A stretch of 64,000 bases of DNA from Helicobacter sp. MIT 11-5569. GTDB taxonomy: Bacteria > Campylobacterota > Campylobacteria > Campylobacterales > Helicobacteraceae. Both the position numbers and the translations under genes were made by a program. The notes under the pieces were generated by a model. That model saw only the letters and a list, made by a program, of their open reading frames with translations, did not search any database and was not told the origin of the DNA. Location: positions 186,001 through 250,000 of the forward strand of contig NZ_JRPB02000001.1 in NCBI RefSeq assembly GCF_000765695.2. The letters are read 5' to 3'. Positions 54,326 through 62,459 of this stretch are shown here, piece after piece; the first letter of the stretch is position 1; each line of letters starts with the position of its first letter.

Positions 54326-55431
54326 TGTTTAATTGTCCTTGTTTCTACTTTATTTGGAAGTGTGTATGTGGATTCTTTAGTTGTGTTTTGTTGAATTTTT
54401 TCTACACATACATAAGAATCTCCACTCCAAATTGTCCATTTTGGATTCCTTGTTTCTGCAATGATATAATTCCCTATAACCTTTGTTTCAACAGGTGTAT
54501 CTTTTTTATCAATTACTGCAAAAATTGTAGGGATTTTATTGTTCTTTTTCTTATCGTATTTGAAATAAGTAAAAGTATCATCACTAAAAATCTCTTCTGC
54601 TAACAACCATTCATTTTCTCTTTTGGCTTTTTGCTTATAGTTGTTGTCTATCTCGCTTCTTTTGACTTTGATTTTTGCAATACCCTCTTTGATAATTAAA
54701 AATTCTTTCTCTTCTTTTTCTCTTAATTCTTTAACAATCTCCAAACTTTCATCATCAGTAATTTTTACAAGTAAATTAGGATTTTCTTTGCTTTTATAAT
54801 CCGTAGAATAAAGGTAGAAATTGTGAATCTTATTGTCTTTGGTGAAAATTGTAAGATTTGTATCAATTCCAATTAAAAGCGGTTTGATAGAGAGAGCATT
54901 ATTTAAATTTGGAATCTCATCTACTCTAAAACCGCTTTGGTCTCCTAGAATATAACTTGCAATATCCGCATCAAACATTAAAGTTGTTGCCATTGTAAAG
55001 CGTGTGCGAATCTTTTGTGTTTTATTCTCTTCATAAGGAATTGTCAGAGTATTTTCAAATCCTGTATATTTCTTATTCAAAAATTTTTGCTGGATTGCTC
55101 TTAGATTTTTATTTCTTAAAGCTTGTTTCATCAATAAGATTTGTTCCTCGCTAATTTCTTCTTGTGGATAGCCTTGTGCATAAGCTTGATTTTGATAATG
55201 GGGATTCTGATAAGATTGAGAAACAGAAATATTATTGCCAACATAGGAATCTTTATTCTCCATTGTAAGCTTTCCACTATTAAAGGGAGATTCTCCGCTT
55301 AATTCTCTTTTTTCTACTTCCTTTTGAATTTCAAAAGCATTATTTAAAGCCTCTTGTGTTTGTGGGTCTAACGCATAGATATAAGTGTTTAAAGTAATGC
55401 TAATTCCAAGAATGGCTAACTTTTTATTCAT
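54322..55431 (-). CDS. virB9: VirB9 T4SS outer-membrane-complex protein
   Basis: A 369-aa secreted protein. After the signal peptide comes a Gln/Asn/Tyr-rich spacer, then the VirB9 core: RTRFTMATTLMFDADIASYI, FYLYSTDYKSKENPNLLVKI, DTFTYFKYDKKKNNKIPTIF and the end YIIAETRNPKWTIWSGDSYV. The N-terminal 110 residues are longer than in Agrobacterium VirB9. It overlaps virB10 by 4 nt. Confidence 0.85.
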   Translation of the reverse strand: MNKKLAILGISITLNTYIYALDPQTQEALNNAFEIQKEVEKRELSGESPFNSGKLTMENKDSYVGNNISVSQSYQNPHYQNQAYAQGYPQEEISEEQILLMKQALRNKNLRAIQQKFLNKKYTGFENTLTIPYEENKTQKIRTRFTMATTLMFDADIASYILGDQSGFRVDEIPNLNNALSIKPLLIGIDTNLTIFTKDNKIHNFYLYSTDYKSKENPNLLVKITDDESLEIVKELREKEEKEFLIIKEGIAKIKVKRSEIDNNYKQKAKRENEWLLAEEIFSDDTFTYFKYDKKKNNKIPTIFAVIDKKDTPVETKVIGNYIIAETRNPKWTIWSGDSYVCVEKIQQNTTKESTYTLPNKVETRTIKQ

Positions 55432-55440
55432 TATTTTTCC

Positions 55441-56103
55441 TTATTTATTATTTTTTGGATTTGCTGGATTTAGTGTTTCAACATTGACTTTACTTAAAGC
55501 ATATTCATAAACTTTAAATCCTGTTGGATTCAAAGGGATTGCATTTTCTGCAATTTCTCTTGTTTCAAATCCAAATTTTAAGGTTGCCTTATATCTTTGA
55601 TAACCTGTTTGTAATTCTCCTTGCCTAGTAATTGCAATAAATTCCACACTTGCAATATCATTAGAGAGAAGTTGGCTATTAATAATTTCTATTTCTCTAT
55701 AAAGATTTCTTGTTTGATAAATAGAGCCTTGTTGTGTAACTGCTTTTTGAAAAACACCATAAACTTTATTATCGCTTTGCAAGGCAATTTCTCGGTATCT
55801 TATATCATCATCAATCCGATTGATTGTTTCTCGCTTTAGAACATAACCTGCAAGGAGAGATTTAAGCAAAGCAACATCACTTCGCACATTAAAACCCTCT
55901 GTTTCTACCCTAAAGAAGCTTCCTTGTGGGTCTGAAAAGAATACAAGATAAGGTTTTGTTTCTTTGAGCGGAAGTAAAATCGCGATTGCTAGAATTGCTA
56001 GAGTTAGCATTGTTGTTAAAGCAATTACAAGCAAAAATAAAATCTTTGTAATATTTTTTTCTAACTGAAAAATATAATTAGGGTCTTTTAAGCTTTTCAT
56101 CAT
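55441..56103 (-). CDS. virB8: VirB8 T4SS inner-membrane protein
   Basis: A 220-aa protein with one N-terminal membrane helix (LLVIALTTMLTLAILAIAIL) and a periplasmic NTF2-like domain containing GYVLKRETINRIDDDIRYRE and RQGELQTGYQRYKATLKFGF. These are VirB8 landmarks. It helps assemble the inner-membrane platform. Confidence 0.85.
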   Translation of the reverse strand: MMKSLKDPNYIFQLEKNITKILFLLVIALTTMLTLAILAIAILLPLKETKPYLVFFSDPQGSFFRVETEGFNVRSDVALLKSLLAGYVLKRETINRIDDDIRYREIALQSDNKVYGVFQKAVTQQGSIYQTRNLYREIEIINSQLLSNDIASVEFIAITRQGELQTGYQRYKATLKFGFETREIAENAIPLNPTGFKVYEYALSKVNVETLNPANPKNNK

Positions 56104-56106
56104 TGC

Positions 56107-56244
56107 CTATCCCTTATTATTTGGCATTTTTTCAATTTCAAAACAAGCGCAAGGGCTTTTTCTGTCAATTTTTGATTTTGTGCTACACGCATTCAATGAA
56201 AATACCATTGCAATGAGGCTAAGACTTAAAAATATTTTTTTCAT
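56107..56244 (-). CDS. virB7: VirB7-like lipoprotein
   Basis: A 45-aa lipoprotein from ATG 56244. The signal peptide SLSLIAMVFSLNAC ends at a perfect lipobox LNAC (Cys20). The mature part is short with CACFEIEKMPN. The place between virB4 and virB8 and the size fit VirB7, which stabilises VirB9. Confidence 0.7.
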   Translation of the reverse strand: MKKIFLSLSLIAMVFSLNACSTKSKIDRKSPCACFEIEKMPNNKG

Positions 56245-56253
56245 TGTTTCTCC

Positions 56254-58791
56254 TTAATATTGTGGGATTTGATGATTTTTTAAATAGAGATTTCTCCACT
56301 CACGCTCTCCATAAGTGCGTTTAAGCTCTTTGAGATTCTTAACATCTCCAGCGTCTGAACTAAATACTCTTAAATGCTCTCCAAGTCTGCTTAGATTCAC
56401 ATCTAAAATTGCGCTATAATCTCCTCTTTTGAGCAAAATTTTTCTTTCAATAGGTTGTGTTTGTCTTAAAAAAGCCACTTCAGAACCTGTGAGATTGATT
56501 AAATCTCTCATATCTTCTAAGCTTTTTTGGTTGTTAGTTGGGTAGATAAGAAAATTTGTCATATTAGATAAAAAAGATTGTCCTTTAGGAATCTCTCTAA
56601 AAAATCCTATATCTTGGGTTGCCATCATAATTACCCCATTAATTTTTCTAACTTCTAAAATTGCTTCTAGGATATGCTCACGCATAATTTCATCATTGAG
56701 ATAATCTTTTAATTCATCTACAAAAACAAAGAATCCTTTGTTGCTATTTTTGGAGACATTTTTAATTTTGTGGAATAAATAAATTGCAGTTAATGCACTT
56801 AACTCTTTATTTTTAAGTATGGCGTCCATATTTAAAATCGCAAGCTGTTTTTCAAAGTTTAGAGCATCTTCATTATTATCAAAAATAGAATCCTCTCCGA
56901 TATACTCTTTTAAAGCCATTTTAATATCTTTAGAATCTTGCATTATTTCAATGGAATCGTAAAAATCGTTTAATTTCGCGTGAGGTAATTCAAGGATTCT
57001 ATCAAGAGTGTTGTTAATATTGTTGATTTCTTGTGTATCGTGTTTGGTAACACCACACATCATTGCTAGAAAAGCTTTTAGAAAACCTTTATTTTCTATG
57101 GTTTTTTCTAGTGAAAAGGGATTGAGTTTAAATCCGCTAGAATCCTCTAAATCGTGATATTCACCCTCTACATATCTTGCAAAATTGTGCATTCCTCTTA
57201 GCTTATCTAGCGCAAAGATATTAATATTATATTTAAAGAGATTACACATTAAAAATTGTGTTAAAGCAGTCTTTCCTGTGCCTGTCCCTCCGATAATCAT
57301 TGTATGCCCACTTGCTTCTTTACCATTTGTTGCGTGAAAGTTAAAGAAATAAGGGCTTCCACTTAAATGTCTAAAAATGCTAATAGGTGCATTTCCCCAG
57401 CGATTATCTTTAAATCCTAAAATATCATTTTCAAGATTCATCATTACTGCAAGATTACTACTTTGCAAACTTCTTAGTCTTGCATTAAGATTGCCTCTGC
57501 TTGGAAAAAATGAGAAATATAAAGGGATTAGATTAATTGTTTCTCTTGTAGTTGCTAAGGATTGATTCTCTAGCACCCCTTTGAGTTGGTTTGTTTTTTC
57601 CTCTAAAATTTCTCTATTTTCATCATAGATAAGAATAGAATAACTCACTTCAAGCAATTTTTCTCTATCACTTTGTATGTCTTGCTTTAAAGATTCTAAC
57701 ATTGCTTTTGCTTCTTGAACAGCAAAAACTGCTATATCTCTTATCTTTTTTAACGCCTTATCTTTAGGATAGGTTTCAGCGTGAATGAAAATTGTATATT
57801 CCAAATTTTGGCGCAAAATTGCAGTGTTAATTAAGCTTGAAATATTTTCTGTTTCATAAGCTTTAACACTTATAAATCTTGCATAAATTGTCTTTCCTGT
57901 GTTGGTGTAAAAAACGATATAGTCTTTTTTAAATTCCACATTAGAAGTAATATAACAATCAGTTAAGAGTTCGGAGCTATATTTTAAATTGGTGGGTTGC
58001 AGATTAGCATAAGTCGCAAAAAAATTAATAAGCTCATCAGCATTGAGTTGTTTGGGTTTAAATGCTCCCATTGTGCTTCTTAAACTCTCTTTGATATTGT
58101 TTAATCTTTCTGCTTTTTGTCTAAAACCATAATTAATTGCTTGCGATTGTTTTTGGAATTTAGATAGTTCAATGATATTGGTATCATTTTCATTAAAATT
58201 TTGTTTTTCTTCTTGCTCTTCTTGCTCTTTTTGGTCTTGCTCTGCTTCTAGCTCTTCTTTTGTGAGTTTGTCTTTAAATTTATTGAGTTCTCCTAAAATC
58301 GCTTTAGTTTTTGTGGAGATGATAATATAATAGACAATTTGATAAGCTTCACGCAGATTTTCCCATTTATCAACAATTTCTTTTGCATAAGGATTTTTAA
58401 TCTCTTGCTTTGTATTTTCTAAAAGTATTTTTTCTTTTTTGCAGATAATATTCATCTCTACATCATTATCCAAAGAAGTAAAAAATCTATTACGAGATTC
58501 AGAAAGCATTAATTCTTCTTCAGGTGTTACACTAGAATAAGAATATCCAAAAAGTTTAAATCCTATACAAAGATTTTTATCACTTGTGCAAATAAGATTC
58601 TCATCATATTTTTGCGCAATATTATTTTCTTGAGCTAGAGAATAAATATTAGGTTGTCCTAATGTAAAAAGACTATCACCTTGCTTTAAAATATTATTAA
58701 TCATTTTAAACATATCTAGTTTTTTTATATCTTTGTTTGTATTTTTTTGTTTAGTTTGTGAGCGATTATTTTTTAAAAAGCTTTTCAACAT
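56254..58791 (-). CDS. virB4: VirB4 T4SS ATPase
   Basis: An 845-aa ATPase. Walker A is IIGGTGTGKTALTQFL, Walker B is in KGFFVFVDELKDYLND, and MMATQDIGFFREIPKGQSF is a conserved late block. The N-terminal half has the usual VirB4 domain with a Glu/Gln-rich insertion near residue 190. It powers pilus assembly and substrate transfer. Confidence 0.92.
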   Translation of the reverse strand: MLKSFLKNNRSQTKQKNTNKDIKKLDMFKMINNILKQGDSLFTLGQPNIYSLAQENNIAQKYDENLICTSDKNLCIGFKLFGYSYSSVTPEEELMLSESRNRFFTSLDNDVEMNIICKKEKILLENTKQEIKNPYAKEIVDKWENLREAYQIVYYIIISTKTKAILGELNKFKDKLTKEELEAEQDQKEQEEQEEKQNFNENDTNIIELSKFQKQSQAINYGFRQKAERLNNIKESLRSTMGAFKPKQLNADELINFFATYANLQPTNLKYSSELLTDCYITSNVEFKKDYIVFYTNTGKTIYARFISVKAYETENISSLINTAILRQNLEYTIFIHAETYPKDKALKKIRDIAVFAVQEAKAMLESLKQDIQSDREKLLEVSYSILIYDENREILEEKTNQLKGVLENQSLATTRETINLIPLYFSFFPSRGNLNARLRSLQSSNLAVMMNLENDILGFKDNRWGNAPISIFRHLSGSPYFFNFHATNGKEASGHTMIIGGTGTGKTALTQFLMCNLFKYNINIFALDKLRGMHNFARYVEGEYHDLEDSSGFKLNPFSLEKTIENKGFLKAFLAMMCGVTKHDTQEINNINNTLDRILELPHAKLNDFYDSIEIMQDSKDIKMALKEYIGEDSIFDNNEDALNFEKQLAILNMDAILKNKELSALTAIYLFHKIKNVSKNSNKGFFVFVDELKDYLNDEIMREHILEAILEVRKINGVIMMATQDIGFFREIPKGQSFLSNMTNFLIYPTNNQKSLEDMRDLINLTGSEVAFLRQTQPIERKILLKRGDYSAILDVNLSRLGEHLRVFSSDAGDVKNLKELKRTYGEREWRNLYLKNHQIPQY

Positions 58792-58800
58792 TTTTTGCCT

Positions 58801-59043
58801 TTAAGCGTAAAATTTTTTAGATTTTATTTTTGATTTTGCTTTTAAAACATCATAAATATCTTCATCAAAAAATTCTAAGGTATAAAGCAAAGCAAGAATA
58901 CTAATGCTCACAGGAAGCATATAAAAAGCAATTAAAAACCAAAGGATAAAAGTGCTAAAAGCCCAAATTATCCAAGAAGTAATTGTCAAACCTTTTGCCT
59001 TTGGTTTTTTTGTCATTTCTCTATAACATAGGCTATTTAACAT
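58801..59043 (-). CDS. virB3: VirB3 T4SS protein
   Basis: An 80-aa protein from ATG 59043 (AAGGAG 9 nt upstream). MLNSLCYREMTKKPKAKGLT leads into two membrane helices (TSWIIWAFSTFILWFLIAFY and PVSISILALLY). This is the usual VirB3 layout. A longer frame from 59091 lies partly in virB2 and is rejected. It precedes virB4 by 9 nt. Confidence 0.8.
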   Translation of the reverse strand: MLNSLCYREMTKKPKAKGLTITSWIIWAFSTFILWFLIAFYMLPVSISILALLYTLEFFDEDIYDVLKAKSKIKSKKFYA

Positions 59044-59063
59044 TTCTTTTCTCCTTAAAGTTT

Positions 59064-59372
59064 TTAAATTAGAGATTTTGAGATTCCCCACACAATTCCT
59101 AGTATTACAGATACAGCAATGATTCCCTTAATGTGTTCCATCATTCTTTCTTTATTAAACATTACAATAATAAAAAGAATCACTAGCCATAAGATTCCAA
59201 TCACACTTACAAAAATATTTACCATTGAAGCAATATCTGAAGCAGTGTTTGTAACTTCTGTTTCAAATTGTCCTTTAAATTTTCCCAGTGCGCTATCATT
59301 TGCAGCAAATAAAGCAAGAGGCATATTGACTAGAAAAAGTAGCGAGACTTTAAACCAAATTTTTTTCAACAT
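59064..59372 (-). CDS. virB2: VirB2-like pilin
   Basis: A 102-aa protein from ATG 59372 (AAGGATT upstream). The signal segment SLLFLVNMPLALFAANDS ends in a plausible cleavage site. Two hydrophobic helices follow (NIFVSVIGILWLVILFIIVM and IAVSVILGIVWGI) separated by NKERMMEHIKG, the TrbC/VirB2 pattern. It is the first gene of the T4SS operon and should encode the pilin. Confidence 0.8.
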   Translation of the reverse strand: MLKKIWFKVSLLFLVNMPLALFAANDSALGKFKGQFETEVTNTASDIASMVNIFVSVIGILWLVILFIIVMFNKERMMEHIKGIIAVSVILGIVWGISKSLI

Positions 59373-59748
59373 TTTTAATCCTTGTGAATAAATTTGATGC
59401 AATGATAATGGGAATTTTTAAAAAAGCACAAAGGTATTTTTGCGGAGTAATTTTTTATAAGAATTGCGTAAAATAGAATGTTTGAAATTCTAAAACTTGC
59501 TTAAAATAAATTGAAATTACATTAAAATATTCTTAAAAGCTTTTCAAGGTGTGGAGTTAAAAATTTTGTGATTTCTTTTGTTTAGAAAAGTTTTTAGAAT
59601 CTAAAAATTAAAACAAATTTTCCGCAAATAAAAATTTATTATTTTTTAAATCAAGCTTGTTACTTTTTGTAAAAATAGATAATAGATTCTAAAGAGATTT
59701 TTATCATTTTATTAGCATTTATACCGATTCTAACTCTAAAAATTTAAT

Positions 59749-59936
59749 ACTTTGGATTTAAAGATATTACACTTATAATCTTAAATCTTTTGCTTTTCAT
59801 TTAAAGAATTTTACTTGGAATCTTTAAAGAAGTTTTACTTTAGATTTAAACTTTTTACTTGAGATTTTAAATTTTGACTTTGGATTTAAAGATATTACTT
59901 TGAATTTAAAAAATTTACTTTTTGCTTTGAAAACTT
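59749..59936. repeat. Iteron-like direct repeats, 20-bp spacing
   Basis: Units start with ACTT at 59837, 59857, 59877, 59897 and 59917, exactly 20 nt apart, with consensus ACTTTGGATTTAAANNTTTT. Further copies begin at 59749 and 59813. The unit at 59749 is identical over 20 nt to that at 59877. Degenerate copies fill 59771-59812. Such iterons are replication-origin sites bound by Rep_3 proteins, and a Rep_3-like fragment is present at the element's other end. The array has no spacers, so it is not CRISPR. Confidence 0.72.
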
Positions 59937-60029
59937 TTGCTTATAAAATCTCAAAAAAATCAATAATATTTTCATTTTCTTAAGAAAATCTACATAAAGC
60001 CCTATTTATTGGGATTTATTAGTCTTTTT

Positions 60030-60077
60030 TGTGCATTTTAGCACATATTTTGGCACATATAAAGGGTTATCCTGCTC
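60030..60077 (+). other. Candidate oriT with MOBP-type nic core
   Basis: TATCCTGC (60068-60075) equals the YATCCTG-Y nic consensus of IncP/MOBP relaxases, with the cut expected between 60074 and 60075. Upstream, TGTGC (60030-60034) and GCACA (60041-60045) form an inverted repeat, with a third GCACA at 60053-60057. It sits 76 nt before the relaxase gene on the same strand, the usual place for oriT. Confidence 0.65.
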
Positions 60078-60150
60078 AAAATTATGCCTTTACTTTTGGC
60101 TTTACTTTTTGTAGAATCTTTTTTATTATATTTTTAAGGAAATTTGCAAT

Positions 60151-61812
60151 ATGTCTTACAAATATTTCTTCTCTTTTGCTGAATTTAAAAAAGGGAGAAG
60201 AAGTAATTTATTTTGGGATTTTGAAGAGATAAAAGCCAAAAGAGTTTATCAAGAATTTAAAGAAGATAAGAGTGTGCATTTTAATCACTCTATGATTACT
60301 TATCATAAAAATGCTCGTGGAGATTCTAGCTATCTTTAAAAGCAAGTAGTAGTTAAAAATATTTCTAATTTAAATAGGCAAGGATTTAAAAACGCATTAA
60401 ACTATGTGATTAAGCATTCTGATAATTTTTATTGCATTGATGATTGTGGTAGAAAATTAGAAACTTCAGAAGTTTTAAGAGAATGGGAGGGAGATTTTGG
60501 CACAAACAAAAATTCTAAAGATGTTTGGCATTTAACATTTTCTATCAAAGAAAATACTACTCCGCGTAATATGGAAAATTTACTAAGTGCGACCAAACAA
60601 GTCTTAGATAAAAACTTCTTTGGTTATAGCTATGTTTTAGTCCCCCATACTCATCAAAACAATCCTCATATTCATATTTTATTAAACAAAAGAAATGCTT
60701 TTACAAAGAAAAAAATCCATTTTGATTCCAGAGAAGAAATTAAATATTTCTTTAATACAATGAGAAATGATTTTGCTTTGGCTTTAAATGCAAGAGGCTT
60801 TAACTATCAAAACAAAACAAGATTAGAAAATAATCTACAAAAAGAATTAGAATCCTTTAGGGCAAACAATTTAGAATCCAAAGTCATTCTTAGCGAATCT
60901 CTTAGCAAAGAACAAAATGCTTTAGAGAAAAAAATCAAAAATTTAGAGAAAAAATCCAATGCAGTAAAAACAATTCTAAGCAATCTTTATCAAGAAAAAA
61001 ATCAAATCTTAATAGAAGCATTAGAAGCGCAAAGAGATAAGAATAAAATCTATTTTAAGAAATTTAAAGAAGTTAAAAATTACAATGAAAAAATCAAATC
61101 TATGCGCAATTTGTATAAAAATATTGCTTTAGATTCTAAAAAGTTAAAACAAGAATTTATTAGGTTAGATAATTACAGGGAATTAGATTTCAATAAAGGT
61201 AAAGATTATTCTTCCTTGCAAGAAAAGAAACGCTATATTGAATTCGTCAAAGAAAATTATGCTAAAAAGAATCTCTCCAAACAACAAATCTTTCTTTTAA
61301 ATCGTTTTGAAAAAGAAATTACCTTAAAAGAATCTAGTATGAATAAAATTCTGCAAGATTCTCTAAGCTCTAGTTTAATAACTGCGCATTTATTAAACAC
61401 ATATTCTAATACTTTTACACTCATTAAGAAAAAGAAAGAATTAGAATATAATAAAATAATGGTTTTAAAAAATCATTTAGGATTAGAGAGAATGGATTTG
61501 CTAGATAGCAATACAGAAGTGATTAAAAATTTAATGAAAATGCGTTATAATACTTTAGAGAAAATCTTAAAGGATAAATCTCATATTGCTAAGTTTCAAT
61601 ACAAAGAGTTTGAATCTCTTTCTAAAGAATTGCGCAAAAGCAATGAAGAGATTTTAAATGCACTAGCACTTAAAATAAAAGATAAGAGTGAGAATCTAAT
61701 CAACAACAATAGAAACAATAGAGTTGGATTTAAAAATAACGCTAGGGGTTTTGAAGTGAAAAATGTTGGCATTGACAAGGAAATAATAAAATCTCCTACA
61801 CAATTTCAATAA
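60151..61812 (+). pseudogene. MOBP-like relaxase with internal stop codon
   Basis: The gene starts at ATG 60151 (AAGGAAATTTGC upstream). After residue 62 (NARGDSSYL) an in-frame TAA occurs at 60337-60339. The same frame then continues for over 480 codons: NRQGFKNALNYVIKHSDN, and the three-histidine motif HTHQNNPHIHILLNKRN typical of MOBP relaxases. The C-terminal 300 residues are a lysine-rich coiled coil. The ORF that starts at 60406 lacks the N terminus. It should nick at oriT; the stop probably inactivates it unless read through. Confidence 0.82.
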
Positions 61813-61842
61813 CAACTCTCTAGCTTTTTAAAAGGTTAAACA

Positions 61843-62079
61843 ATGATTTTAAATGCAGTAATTGAAAAAGATGAATTTGGTTATTTTGCATATGTTCCAG
61901 AATTAAAAGGTTGTGTTTCTCAAGGTGAAACATACGAGGAAGCTATTACAAATATTAAAGAGGCAATACAATTATATTTAGAAAGTCTAAATGAGAAAGA
62001 GACAGAATCTCTTAAAAATAAAATATTCTCCATTGTTCCGATTGAAATTACAGAGATTGAAAATGCCCGAGTATCCTAA
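61843..62079 (+). CDS. hicB: HicB antitoxin
   Basis: A 78-aa protein. AVIEKDEFGYFAYVPELKGC and SQGETYEEAITNIKEAIQLY are the HicB partial RNase H fold. The C terminus has no ribbon-helix-helix, so autoregulation may be weak. It overlaps hicA by 17 nt. The pair is probably a stability system of the element. HicB-first order is one of the two known arrangements. Confidence 0.88.
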   Translation: MILNAVIEKDEFGYFAYVPELKGCVSQGETYEEAITNIKEAIQLYLESLNEKETESLKNKIFSIVPIEITEIENARVS

Positions 62080-62257
62080 AATAACAGCTAAAGAAGCAGA
62101 AAAAATTCTTTTAGAGAATGGCTTTGAATTTAAGAGGCAAAAAGGTAGCCATAGAATTTATGCTAAAGGAGATATTCTTCAAGTATTGCCTTTTCATAGT
62201 GGTAAAACTTTACACCCTAAAATCGTTAAACAAATTTTTGAAAGTATTGAAAAATAA
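62063..62257 (+). CDS. hicA: HicA mRNA-interferase toxin
   Basis: A 64-aa protein from ATG 62063. AKEAEKILLENGFEFKRQKG followed by SHRIYAKGDI contains the catalytic His of the HicA double-stranded-RNA-binding fold. LPFHSGKTLHPKIVKQIFES is the later block. It cleaves mRNA when free of HicB. A longer frame from 61991 lies inside hicB and is rejected. Confidence 0.88.
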   Translation: MPEYPKITAKEAEKILLENGFEFKRQKGSHRIYAKGDILQVLPFHSGKTLHPKIVKQIFESIEK

Positions 62258-62298
62258 CTAATCAGTATTAAGATTTCTAAAATTCCTTAGAATATAAC

Positions 62299-62459
62299 TT
62301 AAAACCTCCTCCTAAACTCTCTAGGATTCATCGGATTGCTTTCTTGCCATAAGCCTAGTCTTTGTTCTCTCGCTAAAGATTCCAAAGAATTATATTTGGT
62401 ATTTTGTTGGTAAGAGTAAGCCCAAGCATTTCCATTTTTGACTTGATTATTGTAGCACT
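62299..62459 (-). pseudogene. 3' remnant of a thermonuclease (SNase-like) gene
   Basis: The minus strand reads GNAWAYSYQQNTKYNSLESL, then AREQRLGLWQESNPMNPREF, then a stop at 62299. This is the C-terminal end of a staphylococcal-nuclease-type protein, where an AW-x-Y strand and a K-x-x-GLW-x-x-NP segment are typical. The upstream part is missing because the trpC-trpF stop codon begins immediately (62460). The remnant therefore marks the element's right boundary. Confidence 0.7.

Larger units (their letters stand above)
59403..60150. other. 748-nt non-coding region holding iterons and oriT
   Basis: This divergent space between virB2 and the relaxase gene has no credible gene. Its left part (59403-59740) is AT-rich without a clear motif. 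The middle has a tandem array of about 20-bp units (59749-59936), and the right part has the oriT candidate (60030-60077). Short frames here lack ribosome-binding sites. Confidence 0.7.

Noticed and set aside
59749-59936. CRISPR array
   Set aside because: Units follow each other directly with no unique spacers, are AT-rich and have no cas genes nearby. Iterons fit better.
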